53,972 bases of DNA from Chitinophagaceae bacterium (GTDB taxonomy: Bacteria; Bacteroidota; Bacteroidia; Chitinophagales; Chitinophagaceae), in the NCBI GenBank assembly GCA_028288585.1, contig JAQBNL010000065.1:1-53972 (forward strand). The letters run 5' to 3'. Both the position numbers and the translations under genes were made by a program. Below the pieces are notes generated by a model. The model saw only the letters and a list, made by a program, of their open reading frames with translations, did not search any database and had not been told where the DNA came from. Of this stretch, positions 46,638 through 53,972 are shown piece after piece; positions within the stretch are counted from its first letter, which is position 1; every line of letters begins with the position of its first letter.

Positions 46638-47201
46638 ATGACAGACGATTTATCATTTACATTGGAGGAAGGAAAGGAATCTATGACGAAAGCTATTAAC
46701 CATTTAGAAGCCGAATTGGTTAAAATACGTGCAGGTAAAGCCAACCCTGCAATGCTTGATGGTATTGTGGTGGATTATTATGGCAACCCAACCCAGATAA
46801 ACCAGGTAGGTAATATCAGCGCTATGGATGCAAGAACAATTTCTATTCAGCCATGGGAAAAAAATATGCTGCAGCCTATTGAAAGAGCAATTATTGCAGC
46901 CAACATTGGTATCAATCCGCAGAATGATGGAAATATTATCAGGTTGTTCTTACCCCCGTTAACTGAAGAAAGACGCAGAGAAATGGTTAAGCGCAGTAAT
47001 GGAGAAGGTGAGCAGGCAAAGGTTGCAGTTAGAAGTATTCGCCGTGAAGCTATTGAACAAATAAAAAAACTGCAGAAGGATGGCCTTAGCGAAGACCAGG
47101 CAAAGGATGCCGAAACAGAGATACAGGAAATGACCGATAGATTTATATCCCTCGTTGAAAAACATTTAGCCGCAAAAGAAAAAGAGATAATGTCAGTATA
47201 A
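46638..47201 (+). CDS. frr: Ribosome recycling factor
   Basis: A 187-residue tRNA-mimic factor that splits post-termination ribosomes with EF-G. Family blocks: LEAELVKIRAGKANPAMLDG, VDYYGNPTQINQVGNISAMD, IQPWEKNMLQPIERAI, and LPPLTEERRREMVKR. Length is standard. The fatty acid hydroxylase gene starts 72 bases downstream. Confidence 0.96.
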   Translation: MTDDLSFTLEEGKESMTKAINHLEAELVKIRAGKANPAMLDGIVVDYYGNPTQINQVGNISAMDARTISIQPWEKNMLQPIERAIIAANIGINPQNDGNIIRLFLPPLTEERRREMVKRSNGEGEQAKVAVRSIRREAIEQIKKLQKDGLSEDQAKDAETEIQEMTDRFISLVEKHLAAKEKEIMSV

Positions 47202-47273
47202 AAACTCAGGCATTAAATCAATTGGCATTAGTCAATAAATGATGGCTGATTGACACAATGACCATGACTTATA

Positions 47274-48158
47274 ATGAAAGAACAAATTCTCATATTAATA
47301 AGCACCCCGCTTTACTTGTTAGTGATAGGCGCTGAAATGCTCTTAAGCCATTTTCATCTTAAAAAATATTACACGCTAAAAGATACCGCTATGAATGTTT
47401 ACCTCTGTTTGGTAAATGGCGGCATCGATCTTTTATTCAGGGCAGTATATCTTGTTATCCTGCTTTGGTTTTTTAATTATCACTTTATTGACTTTTCTTT
47501 TAATCCCGTAATATATTGGGGGGCATTGTTCATACTGGAAGATATTGTCTTTTATATTGAGCACCGGGTTGATCATTATTGCAGGTTTTTTTGGGCTGTT
47601 CATGTTACACATCATTCTTCGGAAGAATTTAATTTAACCACGGGATTCCGTTCTTCAGTATTACAGCCAATGTATCGCTTTATTTATTTTATTCCTCTTG
47701 CCTTTTTAGGTTTCAGGCCGGTTGATATTGTTTTTATGTATTCGCTTACGCAGATTTATGGCATATTGGTGCACACCAAATATATTGATAAAATGCCCCG
47801 CTGGTTCGAGGCTGTATTTGTTAGCCCTTCGCACCATAGAGTGCATCATGCAAGTAATATCCGTTACCTGGATAAAAATATGGGGATGGTTCTTATTATT
47901 TGGGATAGGCTTTTCGGCACTTTCCAGGAAGAATTAAAGGAAGAGCCCATAAAGTACGGGCTTACAAAACCCCTGGATAATCCGCATCACCCAGCTAAAA
48001 TCATTTTTCATGAATGGCAAAATCTTGGTTCCGATCTAAAGAAAAAAATTCCTTTTCTTACCAAAATAAAATACCTGGTTATGCCCCCCGGCTGGAGCCA
48101 TGATGGAAGTACTAAAACCGCTAAAGAATTAAGAAAGGAATTGATGAAAGCAGAATAA
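47274..48158 (+). CDS. Fatty acid hydroxylase/sterol desaturase family protein
   Basis: A 294-residue integral membrane di-iron protein. The histidine clusters are EHRVDH (HxxxH), HVTHHSSEEFNLT (HxxHH) and HHRVHHASN, which bind the two irons. Three or four helices surround them. Substrate may be a lipid such as a fatty acid, sphingolipid or carotenoid-like molecule. No partner reductase is near. Confidence 0.85.
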   Translation: MKEQILILISTPLYLLVIGAEMLLSHFHLKKYYTLKDTAMNVYLCLVNGGIDLLFRAVYLVILLWFFNYHFIDFSFNPVIYWGALFILEDIVFYIEHRVDHYCRFFWAVHVTHHSSEEFNLTTGFRSSVLQPMYRFIYFIPLAFLGFRPVDIVFMYSLTQIYGILVHTKYIDKMPRWFEAVFVSPSHHRVHHASNIRYLDKNMGMVLIIWDRLFGTFQEELKEEPIKYGLTKPLDNPHHPAKIIFHEWQNLGSDLKKKIPFLTKIKYLVMPPGWSHDGSTKTAKELRKELMKAE

Positions 48159-48213
48159 TTTCCTTTGCCCTGAATTCTGTTATAGATTGTATATTTATCT
48201 GAAATAATTTTTT

Positions 48214-48972
48214 ATGGCCGCTATAAACCTTAGCCAGATAAGCACAAAGGCTGATAAGGATTTGGATAAAAAAAAGACAAAAGAAAAAACCGCTAAACTT
48301 ATTGAAGATTTAAACGACTTACAAAATCTTTTGTATGCAGAAAACAAGCATTCTCTTTTGGTAATAATACAGGGAATGGATGCCAGCGGAAAAGATGGTG
48401 CAATAAAAAATGTTTTTGGCCATTTAAATCCACAAGGCGTTACCGTAAAAAGTTTTAAAGCCCCAACAGATGAAGAATTAAGCCGTGATTTTTTATGGAG
48501 AATTCATCAGCATGCTCCGGCTAAGGGAGCCATACAAATTTTTAACCGCAGTCATTATGAAGATATATTAATAACAAGGGTACACAAATGGTGTGATGAT
48601 GAAACCGCCGCCAAAAGAATGAAGGCAATTAACGATTGGGAAGAATTGCTTATGCAAAACAATCATACGCACATTATAAAATTTTATTTACACGTTTCGC
48701 CTGGAGAACAACAGCAAAGGCTTGAAGAAAGAAAAACTAATCCTGCAAAAATGTGGAAATACAATGAAAATGATTATAAAGAAAGAGAATTGTGGGATGA
48801 TTATATGAAAATGTATGAAGATGCTTTTGCCAATTGTAATAAGCCTCAATGGAATATTATCCCAAGTGATCAAAATTGGTACAAAGAATATTTAATAGCA
48901 GAAAAAGTATACGATACTTTAAAAAACCTTGATATGAAATTCCCTGAGATGAAACCTAAACAAAGTATGTAA
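48214..48972 (+). CDS. ppk2: Polyphosphate kinase 2 family protein
   Basis: A 252-residue cytosolic P-loop kinase that uses polyphosphate to phosphorylate nucleotides. Walker A is GMDASGKDGAIKNVF, the lid region has RDFLWRIHQHAP, and Walker B is IFNRSHYEDILI. The short one-domain form fits class I or III; the preferred nucleotide cannot be read. It stands 38 bases before mscL. Confidence 0.9.
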   Translation: MAAINLSQISTKADKDLDKKKTKEKTAKLIEDLNDLQNLLYAENKHSLLVIIQGMDASGKDGAIKNVFGHLNPQGVTVKSFKAPTDEELSRDFLWRIHQHAPAKGAIQIFNRSHYEDILITRVHKWCDDETAAKRMKAINDWEELLMQNNHTHIIKFYLHVSPGEQQQRLEERKTNPAKMWKYNENDYKERELWDDYMKMYEDAFANCNKPQWNIIPSDQNWYKEYLIAEKVYDTLKNLDMKFPEMKPKQSM

Positions 48973-49010
48973 TATTGATAACCAATCTTAATAATTAAAC
49001 TCTTATAACT

Positions 49011-49418
49011 ATGGGCTTCATTAAAGAATTTAAAGACTTTGCCATGAAGGGCAATCTTGTAGATATCGGGGTAGCATTTGTTATGGGTGCTGCTTTTGCA
49101 AAGGTAGTTACCTCTTTTACCGAAGGGATAGTCTCCCCTTTAATCAGTTTAATGGGCGGAGCAGATCTGTCTAAAAAAATGTACGTTATAAAAGATGCAG
49201 TAAAGGATGCAACCGGGAAAGTTATTACTGAAGCTGTAGCAATAAAATGGGGTGATTTTTTAACGGCTATCATTAATTTTATTATTGTGGCTTTTGTAAT
49301 GTTTTTAGTTATTAAAGCAATAAATAAAATAAAAGAAAAAAGGGAAGTGGCAGCAGCGGCAGCTATATCTTCTACCGATATGCTATTAATGGAAATAAGA
49401 GACTCATTAAAAAAATAA
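49011..49418 (+). CDS. mscL: Large-conductance mechanosensitive channel
   Basis: A 135-residue channel with two helices. The N-terminal amphipathic FIKEFKDFAMKGNLVDIGVAF and first helix VMGAAFAKVVTSFTEGIVSP are diagnostic. It opens on hypoosmotic shock. The hairpin at 49453-49480 terminates it. Confidence 0.95.
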   Translation: MGFIKEFKDFAMKGNLVDIGVAFVMGAAFAKVVTSFTEGIVSPLISLMGGADLSKKMYVIKDAVKDATGKVITEAVAIKWGDFLTAIINFIIVAFVMFLVIKAINKIKEKREVAAAAAISSTDMLLMEIRDSLKK

Positions 49419-49452
49419 TTCTTTTCCGGGGATGGTATTTTATATTTTTGTG

Positions 49453-49480
49453 TCCCGGTGAAATCACCGGGATTTTATTT
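49453..49480 (+). terminator. Rho-independent terminator after mscL
   Basis: An 8-bp stem TCCCGGTG/CACCGGGA with an AAAT loop, followed by TTTTATTTT. It sits in the 74-base gap between mscL and scpA, so scpA needs its own promoter or readthrough. Confidence 0.85.
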
Positions 49481-49492
49481 TAATTTGAATTT

Positions 49493-50287
49493 GTGAACAC
49501 AGAAAACTATCAAATAAAATTACCCCAGTTCGAAGGGCCGTTCGATCTCCTTTTATTTTTTATTGAAAGAGATGAACTTGATATATATAATATTCCCATA
49601 ACTACGATCACTAATGAATTCCTTGATTTCATTCGCAACAGCGAATCGCTGAATATTGATCTTGGGAGTGAGTTTATTTTATTTATCAGCACCTTAATGC
49701 GCATTAAAGCAAAAATGCTTTTGCCAAGAAAAGAACTTGACCTGGAAGGAAATGAAATTGACCCACGGCAGGAATTGATTGATAAAATTCTTGAGTATAA
49801 AAAGTTTAAACAGGCAGCCCTTGAAATGCAGCAGATGGAAGCTTTGCGTATGATGATGGTAAAGCGTGGCAACCTGCAAAATGAACTGGCAAAAATCGGT
49901 GAAGAATCCAGCGAAGGAACGGAAATACAAACTGTGACGCTCTTCAAGCTGATGAAAGCTTTTGAAAGAGTTGCACAACGCCTTCATGAAAAGAGACACC
50001 AGCCTGTGCATACCGTTGTGCAATACAACTATACAATGGAAGGAAGCCGTGAGTATATGCTGGAGTTAGTCAAAAGAGAGCGAACGCTTTCTTTTGAAAA
50101 AATATTTGACGTTTGCGAAAATAGAATACATGCGATATTTCTTTTTTTAAATATGTTGGAATTGATACAGGGGAAATATTTTACCATACTAACCGGCGAA
50201 GGAAGAAATAATTTTATTGTAGAGTATAATGAGAACAGGGAAGAAGAACCTGCCGAAGCTGTAGAAAGCACATTAGGAAATCTATAA
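49493..50287 (+). CDS. scpA: Segregation and condensation protein A
   Basis: A 264-residue kleisin subunit of the SMC-ScpAB condensin. The N-terminus FEGPFDLLLFFIERDELDIY and ITTITNEFLDFI match the SMC-head binding domain, and the C-terminal winged helix (IFDVCENRIHAIFLFLNMLELIQG) is seen. The start is GTG at 49493; an in-frame stop lies four codons upstream and no ATG fits the family N-terminus. ScpB and SMC are not in the window. Confidence 0.9.
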   Translation: MNTENYQIKLPQFEGPFDLLLFFIERDELDIYNIPITTITNEFLDFIRNSESLNIDLGSEFILFISTLMRIKAKMLLPRKELDLEGNEIDPRQELIDKILEYKKFKQAALEMQQMEALRMMMVKRGNLQNELAKIGEESSEGTEIQTVTLFKLMKAFERVAQRLHEKRHQPVHTVVQYNYTMEGSREYMLELVKRERTLSFEKIFDVCENRIHAIFLFLNMLELIQGKYFTILTGEGRNNFIVEYNENREEEPAEAVESTLGNL

Positions 50288-50298
50288 AATCTTCTTTT

Positions 50299-51012
50299 AT
50301 GAAAACAAAAATTCAAAGAGCATCAGAAAGAGGCAAAGCAAATTTTGGATGGCTGAACAGCAATCATTCATTCAGTTTTGGACATTGGTATGACCCTCAA
50401 AAAATGAATTTTGGCGCATTAAGAGTTTTAAATGATGATATAGTTACAGGAGGACAGGGCTTTGGGGCACACCCACACGATAATATGGAAATTGTTTCCA
50501 TCCCATTAAAAGGTGCACTTGCTCATAAAGACAGTACAGGAACGGATGGGATAATAAAAACAGGTGACGTTCAGATAATGAGTGCCGGTTCAGGAATTAA
50601 ACACAGTGAATTTAATGCATCAAAAACGGAAGAGGTAAATTTTTTGCAGGTATGGATATTACCCAAACAGGAAAATATAAAACCCCGCTACGAACAAAAA
50701 ACTTTTGCTGTTGCTGGCAGAAAAAATAAATGGCAAACAGTAGTTAGCCCTGATGAAAAAGATGGCGGTGTTTGGATTAACCAGGATGCAGTTTTTTCTT
50801 TAGCAAGTGCAGAAAAAGATTCAGTGCTTATTTATAAGAATAAATTCAGTGGCAACGGTGTTTATCTTTTTATGCTTAATGGCGAAGCAGAAGTAAACGG
50901 GGAAACATTACATAAAAGAGATGCAATAGAAATTTCCGAAGCGGATGAATTTGAAATAAAACTAAAAGAAGGTTCAGAATTATTGGCTATTGAAGTACCA
51001 ATGTTGAAATAA
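50299..51012 (+). CDS. Pirin family protein
   Basis: A 237-residue bicupin. The N-terminal cupin has the metal ligands in FGAHPHDNMEIVS (two His) and SGIKHSEFN (His and Glu), with FSFGHWYDPQKMNFGALRVL before them. Some pirins have quercetinase or redox-sensing roles; function here is open. It begins 11 bases after scpA and ends at a strong bidirectional terminator. Confidence 0.92.
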   Translation: MKTKIQRASERGKANFGWLNSNHSFSFGHWYDPQKMNFGALRVLNDDIVTGGQGFGAHPHDNMEIVSIPLKGALAHKDSTGTDGIIKTGDVQIMSAGSGIKHSEFNASKTEEVNFLQVWILPKQENIKPRYEQKTFAVAGRKNKWQTVVSPDEKDGGVWINQDAVFSLASAEKDSVLIYKNKFSGNGVYLFMLNGEAEVNGETLHKRDAIEISEADEFEIKLKEGSELLAIEVPMLK

Positions 51013-51022
51013 AATTTTTGCT

Positions 51023-51082
51023 GGAAATTAGTATAAAAAAAAACAGCCCGGTTATGGGCTGTTTTTTTTTATACTAATTTCC
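51023..51082. terminator. Bidirectional terminator with 27-base perfect arms
   Basis: The left arm 51023-51049 (GGAAATTAGTAT, nine A, CAGCCC) and right arm 51056-51082 are exact reverse complements around the 6-base loop GGTTAT. The run of nine A on one side and nine T on the other gives a T-tract on both strands. It lies between convergent pirin and barrel-protein genes and should stop both. Confidence 0.95.
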
Positions 51083-51113
51083 ATTTCGATGCTGAATATA
51101 TCCTGAACGGCTC

Positions 51114-51881
51114 TTAAAATCTGAATCCTAAATTAAATCCCAACCCTCTTAATCCTCCCCACGGGCCTTTTGCAACTACGCTTGCACCACTTCCATTTAC
51201 AGTATATGATTTAATAGTATTTAAGGGCGCATCATTCTTTAGATCTTCCAATGCATTCCGTAATTCCTGTTGTTCTGTAGTGGTTAATGTGCTTATGAAA
51301 TTTAATGTTCCATTTGCAGAACCATAATTAGGGCCCAGTATCCACCAGTCCAAAGTTAAACTTTTGCTTAGCCTGAATTGTGCACCCAGTTGAAGGCCGC
51401 CTGTAATGGCGTTAAGCTTGCCATTAAAAACTCCTGTTTTATTGTTATAGTCAATAGGAAGGTCCATTTTATAGTCAATAGGAAGGTCCATTTTATAATT
51501 ACTGTAACTTAAAAATGGTCCAAAGTAAAATCCACGCAGGGCGCCTTTCTTCCCAACATAATATCTGAATTCGGGAACAATTCCAAAGCTGCCAAGCTGA
51601 AATTTATCAAATTGAACATCGCCATTATCATCCAGATTTTTGAATGTGCTTTGAAGAGGTAATTTTCCAAAAGGAATAGTATGAACATTTACAGCCACTG
51701 AGGTTCTCTTCCCCACTTTTCTTTCATATTGCAATGAGATGTTTCTTATTACCAATGCCGGTAAATTGATCTTTACAATATTCTTTTTTTCTGTTACAGT
51801 TTCTTTCTCTTTCTGGGCATTTACTGCCAGGCAAATAAAGTATAATGGAAAAAGAAAAACAAGCTTGAGCATTTTTTGCAT
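51114..51881 (-). CDS. Outer membrane beta-barrel protein (DUF3575-like), with internal 8-residue duplication
   Basis: A 255-residue exported protein. The signal peptide ends AVNAQ, then come beta strands with alternating residues (NIVKINLPALVIRNISLQYE, VVPEFRYYV-like) and a final aromatic RF. It recalls DUF3575/OmpW-like small porins of Bacteroidota. A perfect 24-base tandem duplication encodes KMDLPIDYKMDLPIDY in an outer loop. Function unknown. It is convergent to pirin. Confidence 0.72.
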   Translation of the reverse strand: MQKMLKLVFLFPLYFICLAVNAQKEKETVTEKKNIVKINLPALVIRNISLQYERKVGKRTSVAVNVHTIPFGKLPLQSTFKNLDDNGDVQFDKFQLGSFGIVPEFRYYVGKKGALRGFYFGPFLSYSNYKMDLPIDYKMDLPIDYNNKTGVFNGKLNAITGGLQLGAQFRLSKSLTLDWWILGPNYGSANGTLNFISTLTTTEQQELRNALEDLKNDAPLNTIKSYTVNGSGASVVAKGPWGGLRGLGFNLGFRF

Positions 51882-51920
51882 GTTGTATAGTTTAGTTATG
51901 GTAAAATAAAAGAAATTATT

Positions 51921-52160
51921 TTATAATATCACAGTGTTCTTTTTGCTTAAAGGAAATAAATTAAACTTAGGCTGTTTCAGATCTATTTTTGCCACGCCGC
52001 CGCCGTCTATTCCAATCCATAAATTATCAAAAGGGAGTGATTTTATTTCTGAATTATCGTGGTGGTATTCATGGAAGGTTCCATCATTTTCATTGTAATA
52101 AAATAAACCATTGCCCCTGGCGGTCATCCATATCCTGTTAAATATATGCTTAATTATTAA
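51921..52160 (-). pseudogene. Remnant of a two-component regulator propeller protein
   Basis: The minus-strand frame reads NRIWMTARGNGLFYYNENDG, TFHEYHHDNSEIKSLPFDN, then LWIGIDGGGVAKIDLKQPKF and a stop. These are blades of the Reg_prop sensor domain of Bacteroidota hybrid two-component proteins (RIW.GTRGNGLF...LWIGTDGGG pattern). About ten residues expected between SLPFDN and LWIG are missing, and all other blades, helices and kinase parts are absent. The upstream frame has a TAG at 52167-52169. It is a decayed fragment. Confidence 0.65.
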
Positions 52161-52201
52161 GCGCTGCTATAACATGAAAGGGGCTACATTAAATTAATAA
52201 T

Positions 52202-53972
52202 TTACTGCCTGCTTAATAATTTTTCTACATCAACCTTATCCAATTTTCTTATTGCATCAGCGATGTGGCTGGCATCAATGCCGACTTCATTGTATAATTC
52301 TTTTGGTGAGCCATGCTCAATGATGGTATCCGGTATACCCATTATCTTCACTTCTGCTTTATAATTATTGGCAGCCATAAATTCGAGTACTGCAGAGCCA
52401 AAGCCGCCCACAATAGTTCCATCCTCTACTGTAATTATTTTATTATACTTATTAAACACTTCGTGAAGCAGCTCCTCATCCAATGGTTTTGCAAAGCGCA
52501 TATCGTAGTGGGCAGGATTTATCTTATCAGCCTTTACATCTCTTATGGCAGCCGCTGCAAAATTCCCGGGGTGCCCGAAAGATAAAACAGCAATGTCTTT
52601 CCCATCTTTTAATTTCCTTCCTGTGCCTATCTTAATTTCCTTCATTTCTGTTTTCCATTCTGCTTTTACAGCCTCGCCTCTTGGGTAACGGATAGAAAAC
52701 GGATTTTTAATTTTATCCAGTTGCGCTGTATACATCAGGTCACGCAATTCGCTTTCATTCATGGGGGCACTCACTATCATATTAGGTACGCACCGCATGT
52801 AAGCAATATCATAAGCCCCGTGATGTGTAGGCCCATCTTCACCTACAAGCCCCGCCCTGTCTAAACAAAATACCACCGGCAAATTTTGAATGGCAACATC
52901 ATGCACCACCTGGTCGTAGGCTCTTTGCATAAATGATGAATAAATATTACAGAAAACTTTCATTCCCTGGGTTGCCAAACCTGCACTTAATGTAACAGCA
53001 TGTTGCTCGCAAATACCAACATCAAAAGCACGGTGCGGCATTTTCTCCATCATATATTTTAAAGAACAACCGCTCGGCATGGCAGGGGTAACTGCCAGTA
53101 TCTTTTCATTTTTTTCTGCCAGCTCAATTATTGTATGCCCAAATACATCCTGGTATTTTGGAGGCTGGGGAATATCAAATGCTTTTTTGTATATCTCGCC
53201 TGTTATCTTATCAAATAATCCCGGGGCATGCCACTTGGTTTGATCTTTTTCAGCAAGATCATACCCTTTACCTTTTACCGTTTTTATATGTAACAACTTG
53301 GGACCGTCAATCTTTTTAAGGTCTTTCAATGTATCAACTAGCTTGGTAATATTGTGTCCGTCAATTGGCCCGAAATACCTAAGCTTTAATGCTTCAAATA
53401 AATTGCTGCTCTTGCTAACCATCCCTTTTAAGCTGGCTTCAAACTTTGACGCCATGTTACGGGAAAAAGTTTTACCTACAGGAAGCTTGCCTAAGGCTTT
53501 CCAAAAATCATCTCTTATCTTATTATAAGTTTGAGAAGTAGTAATGTCTGTGAGATACTCTTTTAATGCACCAACATTGGGGTCAATGCTCATGCAGTTA
53601 TCATTTAAAATAATAAGCAGGTTACTTTTTTCTATACCGGCATGGTTCATTCCCTCAAAGGCCAAACCTGCGGTCATTGCACCATCGCCAATTATGGCCA
53701 CATGCTGGCGGTCAGTTTCTCCTTTATAGTGAGAAGCCATTGCCATACCCAGCGCTGCAGAAATGGAAGTGGAGGAATGTCCGACACCAAAAGTATCATA
53801 CTCACTTTCTGCACGTTTTGGAAAACCGCTAAGCCCATTGTATTTCCTGTTGGTTGAAAAATTATCCCTGCGGCCTGTAAGAATTTTATGTCCGTATGCC
53901 TGGTGGCCAACATCCCAAACCAACTGGTCGTAAGGCGTATCAAACACATAGTGCAAGGCGACGGTTAATTCA
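52202..53972 (-). CDS. dxs: 1-deoxy-D-xylulose-5-phosphate synthase (5'-truncated by window end)
   Basis: The C-terminal about 590 residues of the first MEP-pathway enzyme, which condenses pyruvate and glyceraldehyde-3-phosphate with thiamine diphosphate. Visible: VWDVGHQAYGHKILTGRR, GVGHSSTSISAALGMA, the ThDP motif AIIGDGAMTAGLAFEGMNHA ... ILNDNCMSI, the glutamate in FDVGICEQHAVTLSAGLA, and the transketolase C domain (KIITVEDGTIVGGFGSAVLE). The frame stays open to the last base of the window (ELTVAL precedes HYVF), so the TTG at 53956 is not the start and about 50 residues lie outside. Confidence 0.95.
   Translation of the reverse strand, partial: ELTVALHYVFDTPYDQLVWDVGHQAYGHKILTGRRDNFSTNRKYNGLSGFPKRAESEYDTFGVGHSSTSISAALGMAMASHYKGETDRQHVAIIGDGAMTAGLAFEGMNHAGIEKSNLLIILNDNCMSIDPNVGALKEYLTDITTSQTYNKIRDDFWKALGKLPVGKTFSRNMASKFEASLKGMVSKSSNLFEALKLRYFGPIDGHNITKLVDTLKDLKKIDGPKLLHIKTVKGKGYDLAEKDQTKWHAPGLFDKITGEIYKKAFDIPQPPKYQDVFGHTIIELAEKNEKILAVTPAMPSGCSLKYMMEKMPHRAFDVGICEQHAVTLSAGLATQGMKVFCNIYSSFMQRAYDQVVHDVAIQNLPVVFCLDRAGLVGEDGPTHHGAYDIAYMRCVPNMIVSAPMNESELRDLMYTAQLDKIKNPFSIRYPRGEAVKAEWKTEMKEIKIGTGRKLKDGKDIAVLSFGHPGNFAAAAIRDVKADKINPAHYDMRFAKPLDEELLHEVFNKYNKIITVEDGTIVGGFGSAVLEFMAANNYKAEVKIMGIPDTIIEHGSPKELYNEVGIDASHIADAIRKLDKVDVEKLLSRQ

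Noticed and set aside
49443-49450. TATTTTTG as a promoter for scpA
   Set aside because: It lies immediately before the mscL terminator hairpin, which would stop the transcript; AT-rich chance match more likely.
53954-53956. TTG at 53956 as the dxs start
   Set aside because: The frame continues upstream with family residues (ELTVAL) to the window end.

Overview
This is an AT-rich chromosomal segment from a member of the Bacteroidota, most likely a Chitinophagaceae-type organism. The reasons are type IX secretion (T9SS) C-terminal domains of both type A and type B, almost no Shine-Dalgarno sequences, repeated TAnnTTTG (-7) promoter boxes, TonB-dependent receptors, HemJ in place of HemG/HemY, and a histone-H1-like DksA relative. 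The placement is inferred from gene content; no 16S gene is present.

Layout. 1-8.8 kb: the 3' end of a molybdopterin hydroxylase gene, tRNA-Arg(CCG) directly behind a MarC-family gene, a cobalamin-riboswitch-controlled BtuB-type receptor, an APC permease, a decayed trans-sulfuration enzyme fragment, and a TolC plus HlyD/MacA pair. 8.8-13.7 kb (minus strand): a MurU-like nucleotidyltransferase with an AmgK-like kinase fused to a RapZ C-terminal domain, then a PA0069-type radical SAM protein with two tandem LigT-like 2H proteins. 13.8-18.3 kb: a secreted lectin/PKD protein, a 66-residue protein and gyrB. 18.5-24.5 kb: an AraC regulator, a FecA-like receptor, a SulP transporter fused to a beta-carbonic anhydrase, and a small membrane-anchored protein.

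24.5-33.6 kb is a full C5 heme pathway: hemJ and hemH on the minus strand, and hemA-hemC-hemD-hemE-hemF-hemB-hemL on the plus strand. It covers every step from glutamyl-tRNA to protoheme except glutamyl-tRNA synthetase. The first plus-strand genes overlap or nearly touch. Several later junctions are occupied by dispersed repeats that sometimes supply stop codons, start codons or C-terminal tails.

33.6-54.0 kb is mostly housekeeping: ileS with the H1-DksA fusion, a T9SS-secreted DUF11 protein, an MsbA-like exporter, rbfA, a LolC/E-like permease, a transketolase N-terminal half, a WecA-like transferase, frr, a fatty acid hydroxylase, PPK2, mscL, scpA, pirin, an outer-membrane barrel protein, and a 5'-truncated dxs at the edge. 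Three gene relics (trans-sulfuration enzyme, regulator propeller, possible response regulator) show ongoing decay in intergenic regions.

I see no phage, transposase, rRNA or CRISPR array. The least conventional elements are the kinase-RapZ fusion, the radical SAM/2H-protein operon with one degenerate active site, and two families of long dispersed repeats lying between genes.
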